NCBI RefSeq assembly: GCF_000247815.1
Contig: NC_021672.1
Location: forward strand, 74,740,425-74,804,424
Length of the DNA stretch: 64,000 bases
DNA from: Ficedula albicollis
Lineage: Eukaryota; Chordata; Aves; Passeriformes; Muscicapidae
Reading direction: 5' to 3'
The notes below the pieces were generated by a model that was given only the letters and a program-made list of their open reading frames with translations, was not told the origin of the DNA and did no database searches. Positions 54,205 through 64,000 of this stretch are shown piece after piece. A program made the position numbers and the translations under genes. Within the stretch, counting starts at the first letter, position 1. Each line of letters starts with the position of its first letter.

Positions 54205-57020
54205 CAGCACAGCTCTGGGAATGATGGAGCTGGGACAGACAGACAACCAGCACAGCTCTGGGAATGGTGGAGCTGGGACAGACAGACAGCACAGCTCTGG
54301 GAATGGTGGAGCTGGGACAGACAGACAGCACAGCTCTGGGAATGGTGGAGCTGGGACAGACAGACAGCACAGCTCTGGGAATGGTGGAGCTGGGACAGAC
54401 AGACAGCACAGCTCTGGGAATGGTGGAGCTGGGACAGACAGACAGCACAGCTCTGGGAATGGTGGAGCTGGGACAGACAGACAGCACAGCTCTGGGAATG
54501 GTGGAGCTGGGACAGACAGACAGCACAGCTCTGGGAATGGTGGAGCTGGGACAGACAGACAGCACAGCTCTGGGAATGGTGGAGCTGGGACAGACAGACA
54601 GCACAGCTCTGGGAATGGTGGAGCTGGGACAGACAGACAGCACAGCTCTGGGAATGGTGGAGCTGGGACAGACAGACAGCACAGCTCTGGGAATGGTGGA
54701 GCTGGGACAGACAGACAGCACAGCTCTGGGAATGGTGGAGCTGGGACAGACAGACAGCACAGCTCTGGGAATGGTGGAGCTGGGACAGACAGACAGCACA
54801 GCTCTGGGAATGGTGGGGCTGGGACAGACAGACAGCACAGCTCTGGGAATGGTGGGGCTGGGACAGACAGACAGCACAGCTCTGGGAATGGTGGGGCTGG
54901 GACAGACAGACAGCACAGCTCTGGGAATGGTGGGGCTGGGACAGACAGACAGCACAGCTCTGGGAATGGTGGGGCTGGGACAGACAGACAGCACAGCTCT
55001 GGGAATGGTGGGGCTGGGACAGACAGACAGCACAGCTCTGGGAATGGTGGGGCTGGGACAGACAGACAGCACAGCTCTGGGAATGGTGGGGCTGGGACAG
55101 ACAGACAGCACAGCTCTGGGAATGGTGGGGCTGGGACAGACAGACAGCACAGCTCTGGGAATGGTGGGGCTGGGACAGACAGACAGCACAGCTCTGGGAA
55201 TGGTGGGGCTGGGACAGACAGACAGCACAGCTCTGGGAATGGTGGGGCTGGGACAGACAGACAGCACAGCTCTGGGAATGGTGGGGCTGGGACAGACAGA
55301 CAGCACAGCTCTGGGAATGGTGGGGCTGGGACAGACAGACAGCACAGCTCTGGGAATGGTGGGGCTGGGACAGACAGACAGCACAGCTCTGGGAATGGTG
55401 GGGCTGGGACAGACAGACAGCACAGCTCTGGGAATGGTGGGGCTGGGACAGACAGACAGCACAGCTCTGGGAATGGTGGGGCTGGGACAGACAGACAGCA
55501 CAGCTCTGGGAATGGTGGGGCTGGGACAGACAGACAGCACAGCTCTGGGAATGGTGGGGCTGGGACAGACAGACAGCACAGCTCTGGGAATGGTGGGGCT
55601 GGGACAGACAGACAGCACAGCTCTGGGAATGGTGGGGCTGGGACAGACAGACAGCACAGCTCTGGGAATGGTGGGGCTGGGACAGACAGACAGCACAGCT
55701 CTGGGAATGGTGGGGCTGGGACAGACAGACAGCACAGCTCTGGGAATGGTGGGGCTGGGACAGACAGACAGCACAGCTCTGGGAATGGTGGGGCTGGGAC
55801 AGACAGACAGCACAGCTCTGGGAATGGTGGGGCTGGGACAGACAGACAGCACAGCTCTGGGAATGGTGGGGCTGGGACAGACAGACAGCACAGCTCTGGG
55901 AATGGTGGGGCTGGGACAGACAGACAGCACAGCTCTGGGAATGGTGGGGCTGGGACAGACAGACAGCACAGCTCTGGGAATGGTGGGGCTGGGACAGACA
56001 GACAGCACAGCTCTGGGAATGGTGGGGCTGGGACAGACAGACAGCACAGCTCTGGGAATGGTGGGGCTGGGACAGACAGACAGCACAGCTCTGGGAATGG
56101 TGGGGCTGGGACAGACAGACAGCACAGCTCTGGGAATGGTGGGGCTGGGACAGACAGACAGCACAGCTCTGGGAATGGTGGGGCTGGGACAGACAGACAG
56201 CACAGCTCTGGGAATGGTGGGGCTGGGACAGACAGACAGCACAGCTCTGGGAATGGTGGGGCTGGGACAGACAGACAGCACAGCTCTGGGAATGGTGGGG
56301 CTGGGACAGACAGACAGCACAGCTCTGGGAATGGTGGGGCTGGGACAGACAGACAGCACAGCTCTGGGAATGGTGGGGCTGGGACAGACAGACAGCACAG
56401 CTCTGGGAATGGTGGGGCTGGGACAGACAGACAGCACAGCTCTGGGAATGGTGGGGCTGGGACAGACAGACAGCACAGCTCTGGGAATGGTGGGGCTGGG
56501 ACAGACAGACAGCACAGCTCTGGGAATGGTGGGGCTGGGACAGACAGACAGCACAGCTCTGGGAATGGTGGGGCTGGGACAGACAGACAGCACAGCTCTG
56601 GGAATGGTGGGGCTGGGACAGACAGACAGCACAGCTCTGGGAATGGTGGGGCTGGGACAGACAGACAGCACAGCTCTGGGAATGGTGGGGCTGGGACAGA
56701 CAGACAGCACAGCTCTGGGAATGGTGGGGCTGGGACAGACAGACAGCACAGCTCTGGGAATGGTGGGGCTGGGACAGACAGACAGCACAGCTCTGGGAAT
56801 GGTGGGGCTGGGACAGACAGACAGCACAGCTCTGGGAATGGTGGGGCTGGGACAGACAGACAGCACAGCTCTGGGAATGGTGGGGCTGGGACAGACAGAC
56901 AGCACAGCTCTGGGAATGGTGGGGCTGGGACAGACAGACAGCACAGCTCTGGGAATGGTGGGGCTGGGACAGACAGACAGCACCGGCAATGCTGGAGCTG
57001 GGACAGACAGACAGACAGAC
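54205..57020. repeat. 39-bp minisatellite, about 72 units, two-block structure
   Basis: The 39-bp unit starts CAGCACAGCTCTGGGAATGG. After the first two units (54205, 54248, separated by 43 bp), units start every 39 bp from 54287 to 56978. The first 15 units read GGTGGAGCTGGG (the first has GATGGAGC); the next 56, from 54794 to 56939, read GGTGGGGCTGGG. A last degenerate unit (CAGCACCGGCAATGCTGGAG) returns to the A form and ends in a GACA run. Because 39 is 13 codons and the unit has no stop in any of six frames, all six frames stay open for over 900 codons. That is a property of the repeat, not evidence of a gene. Confidence 0.97.
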
Positions 57021-58524
57021 TGAGCTCGCTCGCGTGCTGCGGTGCTGCCGTGACAGTCCCTGCGCACACTTGACCCAAACAAGACGTGTTTGCAGAGTAT
57101 CCTTGCAGTGTCTCTGTGGCACAATGCAGGAAGTTATTGATTGTCCAGCTGGATTAAATTGAAGCTTCTGAGTGTAATGGGACAGCTCTCCGTCCCTTCC
57201 CATCCCCTGGAGTTTTCACGCCAGAGCACATTTTCCATGACTCCCTGATTGTTTGAACGTCAGGATATTGCATAAGCCTCTCTTGGGGAAGATGGAATAT
57301 ACAGAAGCAGGGGGATGACCTGTGCCCACCCACAAGGGTGGCTGCAGCTTCACATGCAGGGTCAGCGATGAGGAACACCGGAAGGAAAAAGCCTGTGGGC
57401 ATTTCAGTGCTAAGCAGTGGATGTTTTAGTACTCACAGGCAGCTTCTCACGCTGTTTCTGCAGTGACTGACTGCAGGATGTGGTGCAGCTCCTGACCCCC
57501 CTCTCCCCTCATTTGCAGTAGAGCTCTCCTTTTTCCCCTTGGTAGAACGCAACGGGCAGGAGAGAAGAAGATAAGGAAGTGCAGCACAGGGTTTGGGGTT
57601 TTGTTGGTTTTTTTTTCAAAATGTCTTTGCCAATAGAATATTAGATGCAGCAGTCACTAAAGAAAATTGTCAATAATCGGGCTAAGGTGTTACAGAGTTC
57701 CCTTTGGAGGAGTAGCTTTGGTGGCAGTACAATATGACAGGCTTCATCCCAGACGAGGACAGGTCAATTTAAATTTAAATGCTAAATTTACATAACTGCT
57801 GCTGAGGAGGAGCATCCCCGGGTCACCCAGCACTCCCGTCTAAATAATCTGAGTTTTGAGCCTTGTCCAAATGGAGGAAATGCAGTTCAGCGTTGTGGTG
57901 GGAGCCAGCGAGTCGGTGGCCCAGCTAACTGCAGTGTGAGGACAAGGAGCTCAGGGTTGCTGTGGATGCAGGATTGGCTTGGTCCCGTCCTTGGCAGTCA
58001 CTATCTGTTTGCAGCATTGTCTCCCCGTGTCTGTTGGGGGCTGCCCACTGACAAGCTGGGGGAAGAGCATCTCCTGTTGGGAACCATCTCCCCTTCAGGA
58101 ATGCCTGACTGTGAGGCAGAGAGAGGAGTAGCCCTGATGGGTACTATCTACCACTATAAATCATTTACTCGAGATAAAATTTTGATAAGCATTATAGAGA
58201 AATGACCTCACTGTTTTATTATTTCAGTTAATGTGAGCTGTCACTCTCTGTTTATTGCCCCTGTAGTTAAAGTTTATGGAAGTTCCTCAAAGGGATGCCC
58301 TTGAATCTGGGACTTAATGACTTCTCCCTCTGCTGAAATTACAGCTTCTAATTGGAGCAGCTTGGATTAATTTCATTTTAAGCATGAGTAATCATATACA
58401 GCCTTCATGTATCAGAACTCAAATGCACACACCTACAGTGTTAAAAGCCAAGAACTCCCGGCCAATGACACACCTCAGGGCTTGGAGAGGGGTTTGAAAA
58501 TCCTGCTGATAAATGTTCCCAAGT
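57021..58524. other. Unique sequence, no gene seen
   Basis: Includes AT-rich repeat-free blocks at 57640-57790 (with AATTTAAATTTAAAT) and 58140-58430 that could be conserved non-coding elements. No exon is supported. Confidence 0.4.
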
Positions 58525-58740
58525 TATTAGGAAAAGCCTTTTGGCCCAGAGGGTGAAGCACTGAGCAGCTCCCCAGGGAATGGTCCCAGCCCCAGGCTGG
58601 CAGAGCTCTGGGAGCGTTTGGACACTGCAAAAAGCACGTGGAGGGACTCCTGGGGTGTCCTGTGCAGGGACAGGAGCTGGACTGCAGTGATCCTTAGTGG
58701 TGCCTTCCAGCCTAGAATATCCTGTGGTTCCATGATTTCG
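58525..58740 (+). mobile_element. CR1 LINE 3'-end fragment
   Basis: The typical avian CR1 3' region is readable in order: CCTTTTGGCCCAGAGGGTG, then AGCTCCCCAGGGAATGGTCC, GAGCGTTTGGACACTGC, GGGGTGTCCTGTGCAGGGAC, GGAGCTGGACTGCAGTGATC, then CCTTCCAGCCTAGAATATCC and the GTGGTTCCATGATTT terminus. It is 5'-truncated, as most CR1 copies are, and carries many point changes, so it is old. It lacks reverse transcriptase sequence. This is the best evidence that the window is avian. Confidence 0.88.
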
Positions 58741-58848
58741 TATAAATGAATGCACCTACTAAAAAGCAGTGATCCTCAGTGGTGCCTTCCAGCCTAGAAT
58801 ATCCTGTGGTTCCATGATTTCGTATAAATGAATGCACCTACTAAAAAG
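58685..58848. repeat. 82-bp tandem duplication covering the CR1 3' terminus
   Basis: Copies start at 58685 and 58767 with CAGTGATCCT and continue through the CR1 end into flanking GAATGCACCTACTAAAAAG. They differ by one base (TTAGTGG versus TCAGTGG). The duplication is much younger than the CR1 insertion, because the old CR1 mutations are shared. Confidence 0.94.
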
Positions 58849-60631
58849 CCCAAATCTTTAGGGTTTGTGAGTTTGAAGCTTTCTCCCCACGTGTCACTCA
58901 CAGGTATAATTAGTGGATTTGGTCTGATTTGCTTTATTTTCTCCTCCAAGTGTAAGGGAGGATCTCGATGTAGTTCTGGGAAGGCCACTGACGGGTATTT
59001 CCAAGAGAGAACCTCATCTCTTGTAAAACTTACTTAGACTTGCAAGCACTGAAAGTTGAATTAATTGAGAAATGTTCAGCTTGATCTCAGATTGCATTTC
59101 AGGACCAAGAAGATGCAGACCTGAGTTTCAGTGGTGGATGTTCAAAGAATGGAGAAGGTCTTACTCATTCCATGCAAAATAAAGATGCCTCATTTCAAAC
59201 AGCAGCAGGTCAAGAAATGGAGGGTTCTAAATCAAATTGCATCCCGATTTATTCAAACTGAAAGGTTCTTGAAAAGTGAGGGAAGCCTAAAAAATCTGAA
59301 GTAAGCGACAGGTCTCCCATGAAGCCACCTGCACACAAGAAGTGTGGGCGCTGAGCTGGCTGTCCTCGGGCGTGTTGGAGGTGTGGGGCCTGTGGCAGTG
59401 TCTGCAGGGGGACAGAAGTGTGTGCTCTGCTTCTGGAGATGATGGCGCTGGCACAGCTCCACTCCCAGTCTGCTCTGGTCAGGCTGGCTCGCAATACCGT
59501 GCTTCAGGCCTTGCTTGCCTTTGTTCTTGATTTTGTTGAAACTGCCGCTGCAAAAAAAAAAAAAATTGTAACAGATTCTCCTCATATTTCTGCAGAGGTA
59601 TTTAAATCTTGTGTGAAGGAGGGGCTCAAAAAATTCCAAATTTGACTTGCCATATTTCCCTTACTTAGTGTTGGTTTTTTTTGTTTGTTTTTTAATGTGG
59701 CTGCTTTGGCGAGCTGTGTGGGCCACACCAGGTCTGTGTCTCTGCCAAGCACACGGTGCACACCTCGTACACCAGTGGGAATCATTAACCCGCTTGCATT
59801 GTAAAACAGGTTATCTCCCACACAAATGGGTGAGCAGTCAGGGGGATGTGTCTTAGGTAGATGGTTGATAATCCTCTTTATCAAGGTGGTTGGGTAAAGC
59901 ACTGCATACTTTGGCCTTAAGTGAGAGGGGCTCTGAGTCGTGTTCAGGTGTTGAGCCCAGCAGCACCTTGAAAAAGACATTATTTCGCCATAATGGGTAT
60001 TGGTTGGCCTGTTGGGAAAACCCCAAACCAAACAACTTAGATTTTTATGGTGACTTGTCTGTTGGTTTGTTATGACAGCATATGATTTATAATACTGTGC
60101 AGAGAAACCAAGGAAAATCCAACGCAGGGTTTCTTATTCTAGAAATAATTGGACTGAGAAATAAAGCGCTGGAAATTTAATGGGAGACAAAGGGACAAAT
60201 GCAGTAGGCTACAGTGAAAAACCTCCTTCCTGTTTTCATGATTTTATTATTTGTTCAGTAATGGAAACATGATGTGGGTAAGTTTCCCAGAAAATCTCCA
60301 ATTTCCTCACAGGCTTTCTGTGAGGTAACTCAGAGATTGTCAAAATCTGACCTGTTTTCACTCTGCTGTTTACATGCAGTCCTAAGCTGCTTCTCACTAA
60401 AAGAAGTTGTTTGGCTTTGAAACCTGATGAATTGGAAAAAAAACTTAAAATGGTAAAGTTAGACTTGCTAACTTCGTTGCCTGAGTGAGGTCCATGTTCT
60501 TCATTTGATTGTAAGGAGTTGCTGTTGGTTACGTTAATGGATGTAGGATTAGATGAATTGGTAAATTAGATAAATCAGGTAAATTGGCTGTAAAATCAGC
60601 CTGGTGTTTGTTACAACGAAATTTCGGGGAG
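58849..60631. other. Unique sequence, no gene seen
   Basis: AT-moderate DNA with an A13-14 run near 59551-59565. No exon is supported. The 149-codon minus frame at 59582-60031 has no domain I recognise. Confidence 0.45.
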
Positions 60632-60676
60632 TTGGACAAGACGTGCTGCAGGGCTCCCTTCCTGTGATTCTGTGAG
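60632..60676 (+). mobile_element. Possible CR1 3' terminus remnant
   Basis: GGAGTTGGACAAGACG followed by GGCTCCCTTCCTGTGATTCT resembles a CR1 end with internal deletion. It is very short, so it may be chance. Confidence 0.4.
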
Positions 60677-63600
60677 CTGTGTTTGGAGCTACAGAACCTT
60701 TGCAGCGTTAGGCCAGTCTGCTGATGGCTGCTAAAGAGGGTCAGAAATGCTGTTTATTGGCATTTCCATTGTGGGGGGGCCCTGGAAAGTCGTGTCCCTT
60801 CCTGGCAGTGCCTCTGCTCTGAGTGTTCCTCCTTTGTGGCTGCTCAGCTGTGTTCCAGCAGTTAACTGATTTTGCATGTGTCTTTTTATTTTTCTTTTTT
60901 TCTTCTTTTTTTCTTTTTTTTTCGGGGAGGGGGAGGCAAGGCTGAAATAGCTCCTGTAGCTCTTTGTAGGGAGGTTAGAAGTGTTTGAGTGTGTCCCTGT
61001 GCCTGCCAGTGATTTTTCAGAAGGTTATGAAAATGGGAGAGACAGTTCACTAGGACTTGTACTTGTGTGAATTAAGGTTTAAATGAAGAGCAGGGGTAAG
61101 AGAGAGATGCTTGTTATGATGACAGCTACTTCTTACCAATGGGCTGCAGTGATGTGATAAATGCAGGGAGCTCTTCCTCCCTGTGTTGGTTCTCTTGCTG
61201 ACCAGACAGGACGGGGGGAATGGGGCAGGGAAGCACCTGGAGGCTGCAGCAGGACGCGTGGGCACTGGAACCGTGCCGGCAGTGATGGGCTGCCCTTGCA
61301 CCTTCTCCAATCTGAATAAAGGCACAGCTGTGGCATGTGCAGTGTGCTCCCTGGCCTGCCCAGGGTTCGCTCTCACACCTCTCCTGTGCCAGTGGGCAGC
61401 CACAGGAGAGCAGAGCAAAAGGCTGTTTCTCAAAGAGAAGCTGAAAAAGCCCCACTGTATTTCTAAGCGTCCTGTGGGACTGCTGGAAACAGCTGAACAC
61501 AATTTTTAGATGGGTTTGATAGCCTACTTATAAACCACGGATTGGAAATATTTTTGCTTCCTGTCAGACAGCTGAAGATGTGGCAAACTAAATATACAAG
61601 AGAAGAAATTGGCCAAGGCTGAGATTTGATCATTATAAATTTGATTATTTTTTCTTTGCACCGCAAGGATGTTAGTCTTTGTGTTTGGGCGCTGGGTTTT
61701 TTTGGTCTTTTGGGGTTTTTTGAAATCTGTTCATGTAAACAAAAATTCCCGCAGTCCATCTTTTTACTGGACTCATTCTTCCTCTGCCCGTAGATATAAA
61801 TAGAATGATGACGTCTTACTCTCCGGGCTTGGTGCATCATTCATACAGTACATCTCCTTTCTAGGTCACAAAGCTTTCCCACTTACACTTTTTTATTAAA
61901 CACGCTGGCAGTGCTCAGGAACAAAGGATTCTTGCATCTGAAAGCAATGCCTCATTGCAGGATGGCACTGGGGTACAAAATAATGAAAATGTATCATTGA
62001 TTCAGACTTGTAAGATATCCTGATTTCAGTAAAAATGCTCTTACTGTTAGGAGTGACTCACAGATAGACCATGGTGAGTTTGAAGGGGCTGTTCCATTTT
62101 ATTTGTCCTGTGGTTGTTCTTGGGAAGTTTTATTGAAGGGTGTGGTAGATATTACACAAGGCCCATGAGTGTATGGTGGAGTTGTCTTCAAAGCCAATTT
62201 TCACGGGGAAATCATGATATTAGCTTTTCTTTTACAGCCTCAGCAGAGAATTTGCTGATCTGACTCCAGAGTAGTGGAGGGGTTTTGGTGCTGTGTCCCA
62301 GCGGGTCTCCTCTCTGACCTGAGAAGGGATCTCTGCTTTCCAGCCCCTGCTGGCACGGCTGCTCCAGAGTCCAGCAGCAGCAGGCAGGTTTCCAGGAGCT
62401 TGTTGGCATTTCTCCAGCCAGAGATTCAGTCACTCCAAGGCCTTTTTTTGTGAGGACCTCACGATGAAGTTGTTTCAGCTTTTTCCCTGTGTTTGCCATT
62501 GCCACCTGATGCTCCCCAGAGCAGGGGCTGGGCTGGCTGACCTCTGGGTGTCCTTGCCACTCAGAATCACCCTGTGGCTTTTGCACGGCAAGCTGGAGGT
62601 GCCTGCAGAGGGTGGGAGCACCGGCTGTATCTTACACCTGAAGTGTAAAGCACTGCGATGCAAAAGGCTGTGATCCAAGACGAAAAGCTGGAGATCTTAC
62701 CCACGTGGTCCCATCTTTCAGGAAGGCAAACAGGACCTGGCTTTAACCAGAGTTAGTCCAGGCAGTTCTGCTGGACAGAGGTTGAAGTGTGCTGAGATTT
62801 CTCCGATCTCAGTTTTGCACAAGTGTTGCTTTGAGTGATGTGGTGCCACTTCAGTGCATGATCTAGACACTGTTTCCATCACAGAAGATTTTCCTGGGCC
62901 ACAGTACATTTGAAAAGTGGTTTATAACTTGGTAAGTACTTGTAGCCTTGTAATCTTTTTTTAAAAAGTTGACTCTCATTTTCCCAAACGAGACATTTTT
63001 AGCTATCAGCATTTTTAATAGTTGATTTTTTTTTTTTTGCCACTACCTCCACGCTAGCTGCAGAGTAAAGTAATTTAATTGTGGTCTCTAAACAGATGTG
63101 CTTGGAAGAAAACCTGGCCAGAAGCAACTCATCAAAAGACAATTACTGTCTTGTGATATATTTATTATGTAGCATCCTCTTTCTTTTCTTGCTCCTTGTT
63201 TGTCAGCTGAAAACTTGCTCAGGTTTCCTTTTAGAGGTGTTCCATTGCGGGCAGCAAGCGGAGGCAGAGGAGCTGTGTGTGCCGTTTCCTTTTGACGGGA
63301 AATCGGGAATATTCATTACCCTGAGGAAGCGAGCAGCTGCTCTAGAGCCAGGTCTGACACACAAACGCTGCAAAGGCGAGCACATGTGCACACTCGGAGT
63401 GTCCCTGGGCTTCTTCCCTCCCCCCGGGGTCCAGGGGGAAAAACCCCTCCTGTTGGTGAGCATTGTGCTGTTTATAGTGACAGCGCTTGCCAAAATTCAC
63501 CGCGCTGCCCTCCCCTTAGCTGGTGCTGCAGCCTCTGCCTCTCAGCCCCTGCTAAGGGTTTTGCTCCAGAAGAGATCAGCTACAAAGGGTTTGGCTTGCC

Positions 63601-64000
63601 TGTTTTTCTGACAGCCATGGCGATCAGGAACAGAACTTCCCTGTCTCCGTGATGTAGGATCCTAATCTGTGCACACAATTGATTCTTAAGAGGAAAGCAT
63701 TGTGGTAATTTGCTGGCAAGTGCTCTAAGGCAATCAGCAGAGTACTCCATGATTCTGCTAACCCAAAGGAAACCACAAGCCAGTCTGTCTTGGGTGGTTC
63801 CTGTGATTTTTCTCGTGCCAGCAGCTGGAGCCCTTTTTTGCCCTTTTCCTGTGGTGCTGCAGCTGTCCCCTTGGCCAGCCTCCTGCCTGCACACCAAGCT
63901 CTCGGGGTGGCTTAGGGAGAAGCCACTTTCTGCAGATACCTTCTGGTGTCATGGAAAGTGGCTTTCCATCTTCCTCACTGAACATGCAGGTCAAATGCAT
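60677..64000. other. Unique sequence to the window end, no gene seen
   Basis: Contains a pyrimidine-rich tract (60880-60925) and short T runs. A 176-codon plus frame (63081-63611) with two hydrophobic stretches starts at a GTG and has no recognisable family, so I leave it uncalled. No exon or transposon is supported. Confidence 0.45.

Noticed and set aside
63081..63611. 176-codon plus-strand frame with hydrophobic segments
   Set aside because: Starts at GTG. The hydrophobic stretches come from T-rich DNA, and no family is recognised.

Overview
This window is vertebrate, almost certainly avian (probably songbird), non-coding nuclear DNA. The clearest evidence is a 3'-truncated CR1 LINE at 58525-58740, with its typical gene-end wording followed by the GATTCTRTG-like terminus. 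A more decayed CR1 3' end lies inside a local duplication (13020-13234 and 18360-18574). Neither strand shows bacterial-style gene packing, ribosome sites or operons. I could not support any protein-coding exon, tRNA or rRNA. The long open frames are all translations of tandem repeats or of G homopolymers. The window reads as intron or intergenic space.

Layout. 1-6.7 kb: unique DNA, a 29-bp minisatellite split by a 1.66-kb pure G tract, and several short two-copy tandem duplications. 6.7-19.15 kb: a tandem segmental duplication, each copy made of a 40-bp-unit minisatellite (about 78 and 44 units) followed by about 4.0 or 3.6 kb of near-identical DNA. 19.15-29.5 kb: a 77-bp minisatellite split by a 1.37-kb G tract, a possible LTR remnant, a 19-bp minisatellite, and a 28-bp minisatellite split by a 0.8-kb G tract. 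29.5-35.1 kb: mostly unique DNA with a 993-bp tandem duplication. 35.1-40.7 kb: a 1.3-1.4-kb segment present twice, separated by a 2.86-kb G tract. 40.7-47.3 kb: unique DNA, a 47-bp minisatellite split by two G tracts, a second and unrelated 47-bp minisatellite, and short duplications. 47.3-54.2 kb: mostly unique AT-moderate DNA. 54.2-57.0 kb: a 39-bp minisatellite of about 72 units. 57.0-64.0 kb: unique DNA with the CR1 fragments.

The dominant and strangest feature is about 7.27 kb (over 11% of the window) of perfectly uninterrupted G, always G on the + strand. Every tract longer than 200 bp lies within or at the edge of a minisatellite. I judge these to be assembly or consensus artefacts that replaced unresolved arrays, not real poly-G. 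Beyond that, the region is a dense nursery of tandem repeats at every stage: many two-copy duplications with 37-110-bp periods, intermediate arrays, large arrays, and kilobase-scale tandem duplications with about 0.3-0.6% divergence. No genes act together here. The biological content is repeat evolution, plus a few AT-rich repeat-free blocks that could be regulatory.
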